From JAAYGD01 sp964609995 (GTDB lineage Bacteria > Bacillota_I > Bacilli_A > RF39 > UBA660): a stretch of 26,017 nucleotides of DNA. The position numbers were made by a program, and so were the translations under genes. Positions 1 through 7,393 of the stretch are shown here, piece after piece. The notes below the pieces were generated by a model. It had not been told where the DNA came from and made no database searches. It saw only the letters and a list, made by a program, of their open reading frames with translations. Where the stretch lies: positions 1-26,017 of the forward strand of contig CAZSTI010000012.1 of assembly GCA_964609995.1 (NCBI GenBank), given 5' to 3'. Positions within the stretch are counted from its first letter, which is position 1. Each line of letters opens with the position of its first letter.

Positions 1-3
1 TTT

Positions 4-32
4 CTCCTCCTTATTCTTTTTAAATTATACCA
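4..32 (-). promoter_or_regulatory. Extended -10 promoter and ribosome binding site for a gene off the left edge
   Basis: Read on the minus strand, TGG-TATAAT (TATAAT at 24-29, TG at 31-32) is an extended -10 element. It is followed by AAGGAGGAG (ribosome binding site around 4-12), so a minus-strand gene probably starts just beyond base 1. No good -35 is seen. There is no hairpin terminator between the end of leuS and this promoter, so leuS transcripts may read through into that gene. Confidence 0.6.
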
Positions 33-62
33 TATTTTATTATTTTTAATTTATATTATTGA

Positions 63-2450
63 TTATTGTTTTAATACGATATTAACAATTTTATTTGGTA
101 TTACTATTATTTTTTGAATAACACTGTTTTCTAAATGTTTTTTTACATTATCGTTTTCTAATGCAATTCTTTGCATATCTTCCTTTGAAGTATTAGTTGT
201 TACTATTTCTTTTCCTCTTATTTTTCCATTTATTTGAATTATCATTTCATAAATATTATCAATCATTTTTGATTCATCATATTTTGGCCAATTTGAATAA
301 GCTAATTCATCATTTCCTAAGATCTCATTTACTTCTTCTGTTAAATGAGGGGCGAAAGGATTAAGTAATTTTAATAAAGTAATATAATCCTTTGATGAAA
401 TACTATCTAATTTAGCATATTCGTTAGTTAAAATCATCAATTCAGATATTGCTGTATTATATTTCGCATCTTCAATATCAAAAGATACTTTCTTAATAGT
501 TTTATTTATTTGATTTTCTAAGGATTTAGTATATTCTTCTCTTTTTATTACTTTGTCTTTCAAATTATATACTTTGTCTAAAAATCTACTAATACCTTTT
601 ATTGAATCATCATTCCAAACTGAGTCCATTCCATATTCTCCCAAGAATAAAATGAATAGCCTTAATGTATCTGCTCCAAAACCTTCTATGATATCCATAG
701 GATCGACTACATTACCTTTAGATTTGCTCATTTTTTCTCCATCTGGTCCCAAAATCAATCCTTGATTAGTTCTTTTTAAATATGGTTCTTTATTTGGTAC
801 GATATCATTATCATATAAAAATCTATGCCAAAATCTAGAATAAATTAAATGTCTAGTAACATGTTCCATACCACCATTATAGCAATCTACTGGTAACCAA
901 TAATTTAGTATATCTTTGTTTGCTAGTTCTAAATCATTTCTAGGATCGGTATATCTTAAATAATACCAAGAAGAACCCGCCCATTGTGGCATAGTGTCAG
1001 TTTCTCTTTTTGCATCTTTTCCACATTTAGGACATTTGCAATTTACAAAAGATGAAATGCTTGCTAATGGACTTTCTCCATTTTTTCCGGGTTCATAATT
1101 TTCAACTTCCGGCAATTTTACAGGTAAATCCTCATAAGGAACAGGTACGTGGCCACAATTATCGCAATGAATAATTGGAATTGGCTCTCCCCAATATCTT
1201 TGTCTATTAAATGCCCAGTCTTTAATTTTATACTGAGTCGTTTTTTCTCCGATTTTATTTTCTTCTAAATAGTCTATCATTTTATTTATTGCTTCTTCAT
1301 TATATAAATCATTTATAAAATCAGAATTGATATGTTTTCCATCACCATCAAATGTATCTATATTATCATTATCTATTACTTTAATTATTTCTATATTAAA
1401 CTTCTTAGCAAATTCACAATCTCTTTCATCGTGTGCAGGAACCGCCATTATTGCACCGGTTCCGTATCCCATCATTACATAATCCGCCACGTATATAGGT
1501 ATGCTCTTATTATTAACGGGATTAGTTGCACTTATTCCCTCTATTTTAATTCCGGTTTTTTCTTTAGTTAAATTAATTCTTTCAAATTCTGTTTTTTGTT
1601 TTGTAATCTCTATATAATTGTTTATATCTTGTATGTTTGAAATCTTATTTTTATATTTTTTAATTAAATCATGCTCAGGAGCAATTACCATAAAAGTCAC
1701 CCCAAACAATGTGTCAGGTCTAGTTGTATATACTTTTAATTTTTCGTTTTCCACTCTAAAATCAACAAAAGCACCGGCACTTTTACCAATCCAATTTTCT
1801 TGTTGCAATTTTATGCTTGAAGAACACTCTAAATCATTTAATCCGTCCAATAATTTTTCTGCATATTCAGTAATTCTTAAATACCAAACATCTTTTTCTT
1901 TTTGAATCACTTGATTATGGCATATATCACATTTACCATTTTGACTATCTTCATTAGAAAGGACAACCTTACAACTTGGACAATAATTAACTAATGTTTT
2001 ACTCCTAAATGCCAAACCTTTTTCATAAAGTTTTAAAAATATCCATTGCGTCCACTTATAATAAGATTCATCAGTAGTATTAACTATTCTTTCATAATCA
2101 AATGAATATCCAATTCTTTTAATTTGAGATAAAAACATTTTTACATTATTTTCCGTAACTATCTTAGGATGAAGTTTGTTTTTTATTGCGTAATTTTCTG
2201 TTGGTAATCCGAAAGCATCAAAACCAATTGGAAATAATACATTATATCCTTCCATTCTCTTCTTTCTAGATAATACCTCTAATCCAGTATATGCTTTAAC
2301 ATGCCCAACATGTAATCCATGACCACTAGGATATGGAAATTCAACTAAAGCATAAAATTTCTTTTTATTTATATCTTCAATAACACTAAAAGTTTTATTT
2401 TCTTCCCATTTTTTTTGCCATTTTTTTTCAATTTTAGTAAAATTATACAT
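63..2450 (-). CDS. leuS: Leucine--tRNA ligase
   Basis: Class I aminoacyl-tRNA synthetase that charges tRNA-Leu in the cytoplasm. The 795-residue product is close to the usual bacterial LeuRS length. The HIGH-type motif is HVGH at residues 47-50, preceded by the family's FPYPSGHGLHVGH block. KMSKS lies at about 573-577 within GEKMSKSKGN. Between them are the editing (CP1) domain, with the TTRPDT and GTGAIMAVPAHDERD motifs, and Cys-pair zinc-type motifs (CPSC, CDNC). The start is fixed by GGAGGATTTT just upstream. A T-box leader lies between promoter and start, so expression should respond to uncharged tRNA-Leu. Nothing appears broken. Confidence 0.98.
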   Translation of the reverse strand: MYNFTKIEKKWQKKWEENKTFSVIEDINKKKFYALVEFPYPSGHGLHVGHVKAYTGLEVLSRKKRMEGYNVLFPIGFDAFGLPTENYAIKNKLHPKIVTENNVKMFLSQIKRIGYSFDYERIVNTTDESYYKWTQWIFLKLYEKGLAFRSKTLVNYCPSCKVVLSNEDSQNGKCDICHNQVIQKEKDVWYLRITEYAEKLLDGLNDLECSSSIKLQQENWIGKSAGAFVDFRVENEKLKVYTTRPDTLFGVTFMVIAPEHDLIKKYKNKISNIQDINNYIEITKQKTEFERINLTKEKTGIKIEGISATNPVNNKSIPIYVADYVMMGYGTGAIMAVPAHDERDCEFAKKFNIEIIKVIDNDNIDTFDGDGKHINSDFINDLYNEEAINKMIDYLEENKIGEKTTQYKIKDWAFNRQRYWGEPIPIIHCDNCGHVPVPYEDLPVKLPEVENYEPGKNGESPLASISSFVNCKCPKCGKDAKRETDTMPQWAGSSWYYLRYTDPRNDLELANKDILNYWLPVDCYNGGMEHVTRHLIYSRFWHRFLYDNDIVPNKEPYLKRTNQGLILGPDGEKMSKSKGNVVDPMDIIEGFGADTLRLFILFLGEYGMDSVWNDDSIKGISRFLDKVYNLKDKVIKREEYTKSLENQINKTIKKVSFDIEDAKYNTAISELMILTNEYAKLDSISSKDYITLLKLLNPFAPHLTEEVNEILGNDELAYSNWPKYDESKMIDNIYEMIIQINGKIRGKEIVTTNTSKEDMQRIALENDNVKKHLENSVIQKIIVIPNKIVNIVLKQ

Positions 2451-2460
2451 AAAATCCTCC

Positions 2461-2662
2461 TATAAAAAAAACTATAAATCTAAGGACGAATAATCGCGGT
2501 ACCACCTTAGTTCATAGTATTTCTATGCACTTAGTTATTATAACGTAATAAACGATTGAATTCCAAAGCGAGTTCATAATATTTAATCATTAGTTTTCAC
2601 CAAACACTAACTCTCTACCGATTTAATAATTACTACTACTCTTTTTCAACATCCAAATATAC
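2461..2662 (-). promoter_or_regulatory. T-box leader of leuS (tRNA-Leu sensing)
   Basis: On the minus strand the canonical T-box core AAGGTGGTACCGCG occupies 2508-2495. Upstream is stem I sequence with a GGTAGAGAG segment and a specifier region reading GAA-CTC; CTC (2572-2570) is a leucine codon and the likely specifier. Downstream, CTATGAACTAAGG (2517-2505) pairs with CCTTAG...TATAG (2485-2472), followed by a T run at 2471-2464, which makes the intrinsic terminator. The T-box bases are shared by antiterminator and terminator. When uncharged tRNA-Leu binds, readthrough into leuS is expected. The specifier assignment is by position and by fit to leuS; the other elements are read directly. Confidence 0.93.
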
Positions 2663-2666
2663 ATAC

Positions 2667-2695
2667 ATTATAATAAATAATTAAAAATAATTCAA
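2667..2695 (-). promoter_or_regulatory. Promoter of the leuS T-box transcript
   Basis: On the minus strand, TTGAAT (2695-2690) is separated by 17 bp from TATAAT (2672-2667), a near-consensus sigma-A promoter placed just before the leader. Its -35 bases overlap the -35 of the divergent gene at 2737. Confidence 0.75.
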
Positions 2696-2719
2696 TCATT
2701 TTAATATATATGTTAAAAT
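2691..2719 (+). promoter_or_regulatory. Candidate promoter of the gene at 2737
   Basis: TTCAAT (2691-2696), 17 bp, TAAAAT (2714-2719). Transcription would start near 2726, giving a very short leader that begins about at the ribosome binding site AGGTGA (2726-2731). It is weaker than the opposing leuS promoter and shares its -35 bases. Confidence 0.45.
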
Positions 2720-2736
2720 GTATACAGGTGATTTTT

Positions 2737-3468
2737 ATGAAAAAAAATATTATATTAGGAATATCTTTATTAATAGTAAGTATTATATTAATTATTGTAA
2801 AAAATCAAGGCAGCTATATTAACGGAAGAGTTATAGATATTACTTTTAATAAAAATAAAGAATTTAATTCAAACTTATTATTAGAAGTTAATAATGAACC
2901 ATATATTGTATATTTTAATAATTCTAATCTTGAGAACATATCATTGAATGATATTGTTAAAGTAAAAACCACAGGTATATTAAGAGAGAGTTATCCCGTT
3001 CAAACAGATGGTTTATCAATAAAAAAGATAAGAAACAATTCAATAAAGATATATGAAGATAAAGATGATTTAATAAATAAAATAGAAATCATTTTATATA
3101 CATCTTCTTATTATGATGAAGAAATAAGTTATAAAAATAAATTTAAAACACAAGTAATAAAAAGTAAAAATGAATTTGATGAATTTATATCTAATAGAAA
3201 TATTACAATTCCTAATAATAAAAATATTGATAATATTTTAGATGATAACTTTGCAGTTATTTCTTATACAAATATGACAAGTTCAGGAGTGGTTGATTTT
3301 AGTGCTTTATATAAAGAAGAAAATAAAATGTTCATATACGTTAAAATCAATAGTGGACAGATTGTTACGACCGATATAGTAACAAGAGGAATAATTACAT
3401 TTGTTCCAAGAGAATATATAAATAATACTTTTGAAACTTTATCAAAATATACTATAGAAAATAATTAA
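2737..3468 (+). CDS. Membrane-anchored extracytoplasmic protein, PrcB-like C-terminus
   Basis: The 243-residue product begins MKKN with a hydrophobic segment at about residues 5-22, ending in K22. It looks like an N-terminal anchor without a lipobox cysteine. Residues 28-90 contain a beta-rich GRVIDI...IVKVKTTGIL segment resembling the OB-like domains of small Bacillota secreted proteins (DUF3221-like). The C-terminal half (about 130-240), with NFAVISYTNMTSSG and GIITFVPRE, resembles PrcB-type domains. Both assignments are from recall of the motifs and are tentative. The start at 2737 is chosen over the in-frame ATG at 2710 because AGGTGA sits 5 nt before it. It faces the ABC-F gene, and their ends meet in a shared hairpin. 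Confidence 0.75.
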   Translation: MKKNIILGISLLIVSIILIIVKNQGSYINGRVIDITFNKNKEFNSNLLLEVNNEPYIVYFNNSNLENISLNDIVKVKTTGILRESYPVQTDGLSIKKIRNNSIKIYEDKDDLINKIEIILYTSSYYDEEISYKNKFKTQVIKSKNEFDEFISNRNITIPNNKNIDNILDDNFAVISYTNMTSSGVVDFSALYKEENKMFIYVKINSGQIVTTDIVTRGIITFVPREYINNTFETLSKYTIENN

Positions 3469-3493
3469 AAGTGAACTTAATCGTTCACTTTTT
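3467..3493. terminator. Bidirectional intrinsic terminator
   Basis: AAAAGTGAAC (3467-3476), loop TTAATC, GTTCACTTTT (3483-3492) is a perfect 10-bp inverted repeat with flanking T and A runs. It lies between two convergent genes and includes the stop codon region of both, so it can end transcription from either side. Confidence 0.8.
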
Positions 3494-5066
3494 CTATGTA
3501 TTCACTATATTTAATCATTTTATCAATGTATTTTCCATCTTCTTTAAATTCTATAATTCTGTTCGCAACCGTTTCAATTAATTCATGATCATGTGTTCTA
3601 AATAATATTGAACCTTTGTACTCATTCAATCCCTCATTTAGTGAAGTGATTGTTTCTATATCCAAATGATTAGTTGGTTCGTCTAATATTAATACATTAG
3701 CAAAACTAAGCATCATTTTTGATAACATACATCTTACTTTCTCTCCACCACTTAATACCTTAACTTTTTTCAATGATTCCTCTCCTGAAAACAACATTCT
3801 ACCTAGAAAACCCCTCACATACTGTTCATCTTTCTCTGTAGAATATTCTTGTAACCATTGAATAATATTTTTATCAAAATTAAAATACGAATCATTGTTC
3901 TTTGGAAAATATGATTTAATAACACTAGATCCCCAAAGTATTTCTCCACTGTCTATTTCAATTTCCCCTGATAAAGCTTTAAACAATGTAGTAATTGCTA
4001 GTTCATTACTTCCTATAAAAGCAATCTTATCAGTATTATTTAAAGATAAATTTAAATTATTTATTACTTTTTTACCTTCAACTGATACACATAAATTTTT
4101 TGTAGTTAGCACATCTTTACCTAAAGGTTTTTCAATTTTAAAATTAATATACGGATACCTTCTACTTGATGGTTTAATATCATCTAATATAATTTTATCT
4201 AATGTTTTCTTTCTAGAGGTTGCTTGTTTAGATTTTGAAGCGTTCGCAGAAAACCTTGCTATAAAATCTTGAAGTTCTTTAATTTGCTTTTCCTTTTTCA
4301 AATTAGAATCTTTCATTTGTTTTTGCATTAATTCACTAGATTGTCTCCAAAAATCATAATTACCAACATATACCGTTAATTTCTCATAATCAATATCAAC
4401 AATATGAGTACACACTTTATTTAAAAAATGTCTATCGTGAGAAACCACTATTAAAGTGTTACTAAACTCTATTAAAAATTCTTCTAACCATAATTTTGCA
4501 TCTATATCTAATCCATTTGTAGGCTCATCCAACAATAAAACATCCGGTTTTCCAAAAAGAGCTTGTGCAAGAAGTACTTTAATTTTATTAGAGTTATCTA
4601 TTTCTTCCATTTTCTTTTCATATAAATCGGTTTGGACTCCCAAACCGTTAAGTAAAATTGCCGCATCACTTTCTGCTTGCCAACCATTCATCTCAGCGAA
4701 TTCAGCCTCTAAATTACCTAATTTTATTCCATCTTCATCAGTAAATTCTGTCTTTGAATATAATTTATCTTTTTCATTTATAATATCAAATAATCTTTTG
4801 TTTCCCATTATAACAACATCTAATACTTTATAATTAGAATATAAATTTTGATCTTGTTTTAAAGTTGAAATTCTTTCCTTATTTCCAACAATAACTTCAC
4901 CTTTTGTAGGTTCTATTTCATTTGAAAGCACTTTTAAAAAAGTAGATTTTCCACTTCCGTTTGCGCCTATTAATCCATAGCAATTTCCTTCAGTAAACTT
5001 TATATTTACATTTTCAAATAATATTCTTCCACCAAATCTAAGTGTTAAATCTTTTGTGCTTATCAT
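3477..5066 (-). CDS. ABC-F family ATPase (YkpA/YbiT-like) with one degenerate ATP site
   Basis: A 529-residue tandem ABC protein without membrane segments, typical of the ribosome-associated ABC-F family. NBD1 has Walker A GANGSGKS (34-41), Walker B VLLLDEP (176-182) and switch His210 (VVSHDRHFL). A charged linker runs from 240 to 310. NBD2 has signature LSGGE (438-442), Walker B VLILDEP (458-464) and His492. Two motifs are lost: the NBD1 signature, usually LSGGQ, reads IDNSN (156-160), and the NBD2 Walker A, usually GxNGxGKT, reads GSNELAIT (352-359). Both belong to the same composite site, so one site is intact and one should not hydrolyse ATP. The reading frame is otherwise uninterrupted. 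The start is supported by AAGGAGTGG. Function is probably translation-related; the substrate or ribosome state is unknown. Confidence 0.9.
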   Translation of the reverse strand: MISTKDLTLRFGGRILFENVNIKFTEGNCYGLIGANGSGKSTFLKVLSNEIEPTKGEVIVGNKERISTLKQDQNLYSNYKVLDVVIMGNKRLFDIINEKDKLYSKTEFTDEDGIKLGNLEAEFAEMNGWQAESDAAILLNGLGVQTDLYEKKMEEIDNSNKIKVLLAQALFGKPDVLLLDEPTNGLDIDAKLWLEEFLIEFSNTLIVVSHDRHFLNKVCTHIVDIDYEKLTVYVGNYDFWRQSSELMQKQMKDSNLKKEKQIKELQDFIARFSANASKSKQATSRKKTLDKIILDDIKPSSRRYPYINFKIEKPLGKDVLTTKNLCVSVEGKKVINNLNLSLNNTDKIAFIGSNELAITTLFKALSGEIEIDSGEILWGSSVIKSYFPKNNDSYFNFDKNIIQWLQEYSTEKDEQYVRGFLGRMLFSGEESLKKVKVLSGGEKVRCMLSKMMLSFANVLILDEPTNHLDIETITSLNEGLNEYKGSILFRTHDHELIETVANRIIEFKEDGKYIDKMIKYSEYIEKVND

Positions 5067-5090
5067 AATACCACTCCTTAACCATATAAA

Positions 5091-5119
5091 AGTATACTCA
5101 AAACTATATAAAAAGTAAA
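5091..5119 (-). promoter_or_regulatory. Promoter of the ABC-F gene
   Basis: On the minus strand, TTTACT (5119-5114), 17 bp, TATACT (5096-5091), followed by AAGGAGTGG before the ATG. Its -35 overlaps that of the divergent promoter at 5116-5144. Confidence 0.55.
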
Positions 5120-5144
5120 CAATTTAAACAATTAATGTTATAAT
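5116..5144 (+). promoter_or_regulatory. Promoter of the WXG100/NlpC-P60-like gene
   Basis: TAAACA (5116-5121), 17 bp, TATAAT (5139-5144) with an upstream TG at 5136-5137, making an extended -10. The ribosome binding site AGAGGT follows at about 5158-5163, directly before the ATG at 5168. Confidence 0.65.
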
Positions 5145-5167
5145 GATATCAAAATATAGAGGTTTAT

Positions 5168-6469
5168 ATGAATAATACTTTAGTTTCTTTTAACAATATG
5201 ATTAGAACCGAAGAGGAATTAACAAAAATAAAAGAAAATTTTTTTGATAAAATAAATAGCATAAATACCGATTTAGATGTTATAGACAATTACTGGGACG
5301 GAAAAAAATCTGAAGAGACACTAAAAATAATAGATGAAATAAAAAAAGAATATGCTGACATTATTATAAAATTTGAAGAAAGCATTGTTAGTTTTAATAC
5401 GGCGCTTAAAAACTATATAGACGCAACAAGCCAAGGAGTAGTTGATAGTTCTCAAAGTATTGGACAGGATAATGTAACAACAACTTCAAATGAAATTACT
5501 GAAAATATTCCTATCACACAAGATGTAAGCGTTATTAATAATGATACAATTGATTTATCAGGGGAAACAAATAACGGAACTCCATTATCCAACATCGAGG
5601 AAGATAGCTCTCAAACAAATAAAGAAACATTAAATCTTAATAGTACAATTGATTCAACAATTTTACCTTTTTCCCAATTTGATTCACAATTATCTAATTA
5701 TGCAATTCAAAGTATATTAAACGGAGAGAATCCTTTGATGAGTTTGAATTTAAATGATATGATGATTAATTTTAATTCTAGCCCCAACACCACAAATAGA
5801 GATAGCGCTTATCTTCAAGAAGCTGCAAAAAGTTTAAATAACCTTCAAACTCAAATGAAAGATAATGGTATTTGGGGAACAGAAGAAGCTAATCAGGCAA
5901 TTTTATTTTGGCAATTAAAAACAGGCTTTAGGCCTGCAGCAAGAGGTTCAACTACTACTGATGGATTAGGAAACTTTAGATATGTTGGAATTAATTCAAA
6001 TTGGAATAAAAATGGACAAGGATTAGATTGTACCAACTATACTTTATGGACGCAAACTAATAGTGGAAATGTAGTAGAAGGAAAAGTAATTAATAGAAAT
6101 CCAAGAAAAACTAGTTATAACGACAATTATAGTTATAGCAGTAGTACTCTCGAAAATTATTCTGCAGGAGATCCAGTATCATATGTAGGAACTAATGGAA
6201 GCGGTCATACCGGAATGTATTTGGGAACCCAAAACGGATATGCTTACTCAATAGAAGCAGTTAATAGTTCATATGGAGGAGGAAGTGGACCAGTTATAAG
6301 AATCAGAGCAATCGATGGTAATGAGCTTCCTAAAGAATTAGAAAAATATAAAAACAGTTCTTTCACTACAATTACTAAATGGAAAGACTTAATAGGTCAT
6401 GGTCAAATAGTAGATCCTAAAAATAACGCTGCATTTCAAAATCAAAATCTTGTAATAAATATAGATTGA
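5168..6469 (+). CDS. WXG100-like domain fused to an NlpC/P60-like peptidase domain
   Basis: A 433-residue protein with no signal peptide. Residues 1-95 look like a helical hairpin with a W-x-G turn (W43-D-G45), the hallmark of WXG100/ESAT-6-type proteins exported by type VII secretion. Residues 95-200 are a low-complexity Ser/Thr/Asn/Gln-rich linker. From about 205 there is a C-terminal domain with GLDCTNYTLW (Cys288) and GSGHTGMYLG (His347), the Cys/His arrangement of NlpC/P60 or CHAP cysteine peptidases or amidases that cut peptidoglycan. Likely role: a type VII-exported cell-wall hydrolase or a toxin-like effector. No T7SS ATPase or immunity gene is seen nearby. The gene is monocistronic, ends with TGA, and is followed by a tRNA. 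Confidence 0.8.
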   Translation: MNNTLVSFNNMIRTEEELTKIKENFFDKINSINTDLDVIDNYWDGKKSEETLKIIDEIKKEYADIIIKFEESIVSFNTALKNYIDATSQGVVDSSQSIGQDNVTTTSNEITENIPITQDVSVINNDTIDLSGETNNGTPLSNIEEDSSQTNKETLNLNSTIDSTILPFSQFDSQLSNYAIQSILNGENPLMSLNLNDMMINFNSSPNTTNRDSAYLQEAAKSLNNLQTQMKDNGIWGTEEANQAILFWQLKTGFRPAARGSTTTDGLGNFRYVGINSNWNKNGQGLDCTNYTLWTQTNSGNVVEGKVINRNPRKTSYNDNYSYSSSTLENYSAGDPVSYVGTNGSGHTGMYLGTQNGYAYSIEAVNSSYGGGSGPVIRIRAIDGNELPKELEKYKNSSFTTITKWKDLIGHGQIVDPKNNAAFQNQNLVINID

Positions 6470-6500
6470 TAATATTATCATATAAATTACCTTATAATTA

Positions 6501-6528
6501 TTGACATATATAAAATAATTGTTATAAT
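6501..6528 (+). promoter_or_regulatory. tRNA-Gly promoter
   Basis: TTGACA (6501-6506), 16 bp, TATAAT (6523-6528). Transcription would start about 5 bases before the mature tRNA. This is one of the strongest promoters in the window, as expected for a stable RNA. Confidence 0.85.
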
Positions 6529-6539
6529 TATAAGTGCCT

Positions 6540-6613
6540 GCAGATGTAGTTCAATGGTAGAATATCAGCCTTCCAAGCTGATTACGTGGGTTCGATTCCC
6601 ATCATCTGCTCCA
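6540..6613 (+). tRNA. tRNA-Gly (anticodon UCC)
   Basis: The acceptor stem GCAGATG (6540-6546) pairs with CATCTGC (6603-6609), followed by discriminator T and an encoded CCA (6611-6613). The D-arm contains AGTTCAATGGTAGAA. The anticodon stem-loop TCAGC-CTTCCAA-GCTGA puts TCC at the anticodon. The T-arm carries GGTTCGATTCC. TCC reads the GGA codon and other GGN codons by wobble. A terminator follows. Confidence 0.97.
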
Positions 6614-6623
6614 TATATAAATA

Positions 6624-6652
6624 AACGAATCATTTTTAATGATTCGTTTTTT
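6624..6652 (+). terminator. Intrinsic terminator after tRNA-Gly
   Basis: AACGAATCATT (6624-6634), loop TTT, AATGATTCGTT (6638-6648), then T residues to 6652: a perfect 11-bp stem. Read from the other strand it has only a broken T tract, so it may stop the NAD operon transcript weakly. The 150 bp from 6653 to 6802 hold no gene I can support. Confidence 0.9.
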
Positions 6653-6802
6653 GTATTATATTTTTTTGTTTTACTTAATACATATTAATGACATTATTTT
6701 ATCATTTATTAACAATAAATTAACCTTATCGTTTTCAAGTATGGCGTTTGTTATAAAAATTAACCCTTTCTGGTATTCAACCCTATAATTTTTTTTTAAT
6801 AA

Positions 6803-7312
6803 TTATTTATTATCAATTATATATTTAAAATTGATTGAATTGTTTTCGTTTATTTTATCAATTAATTTTCCTTTATTATTTTCAATTACTTTTTGAGAAC
6901 CAATATTATTAGCATTACACGTAACTAGTATTTCATCTATTTTCATCTCTTTTGCTTTCTCTAATATCAATTCAAGCATTTTAGTGCCATATCCTTTATT
7001 TCTTTTCGAAGGAACAACACTATATCCGATGTGTCCACCAAACTTTTTTAAATAATCGTTTAGATAATGTCTTAATGAACCTACAGCAACTATTTCATCA
7101 TTTTCAATTAAGACATAGCAAGTGTAAGGAACATAACTTGGATTATCCATTATTCCATTTGAATAATTATTTAAACTATTAATTAATTCATCATAATTAT
7201 CATAATTTTTGATAAAAAAAGCTCCATTATAGTCTTCATTATTTGAATCATATTCTTTTTTAATTTGTTCAATCATCTTTTTATGTTCAAAATCAATTTT
7301 TTCTAATTTCAT
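6803..7312 (-). CDS. GNAT family N-acetyltransferase
   Basis: A 169-residue Gcn5-related acetyltransferase. The acetyl-CoA pyrophosphate-binding motif is RNKGYGT (104-110, R/Q-x-x-G-x-G/A), preceded by the beta-4 strand GHIGYSVVPS. A C-terminal NNIGSQKVIENNKG segment is the usual motif B/D region of this family. The acceptor substrate cannot be read from sequence. The ribosome binding site GTAGGAGA supports the start. It follows nrtR by 81 bp on the same strand with no terminator between them, so it may be the distal cistron of the NAD operon, but the gap is larger than any within the operon and it could have its own promoter. Confidence 0.9.
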   Translation of the reverse strand: MKLEKIDFEHKKMIEQIKKEYDSNNEDYNGAFFIKNYDNYDELINSLNNYSNGIMDNPSYVPYTCYVLIENDEIVAVGSLRHYLNDYLKKFGGHIGYSVVPSKRNKGYGTKMLELILEKAKEMKIDEILVTCNANNIGSQKVIENNKGKLIDKINENNSINFKYIIDNK

Positions 7313-7393
7313 TTTTTTCTCCTACTTTATATTAATAAACTAACAAACATTTTCTCTTTATCACTAAATACTTTGTTAATCCTATTTATTTAA

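Noticed and set aside
3895..4272. Open frame of 125 codons antisense to the ABC-F gene
   Set aside because: It lies wholly inside a well-supported gene, has no ribosome binding site and its protein looks like reverse-frame noise. The same applies to the other antisense frames within leuS, pncB, htrA and rplM.
6704..6720. Small palindrome ATTTATT-AAC-AATAAAT in the gap between tRNA-Gly and the GNAT gene
   Set aside because: Very low complexity, no promoter or gene start beside it, and no T tract for termination on either strand.
6740..6790. Two AACCCT-type short repeats near the end of the GNAT gene
   Set aside because: Only two short copies with unequal surroundings; no hairpin or target-site pattern of a mobile element.
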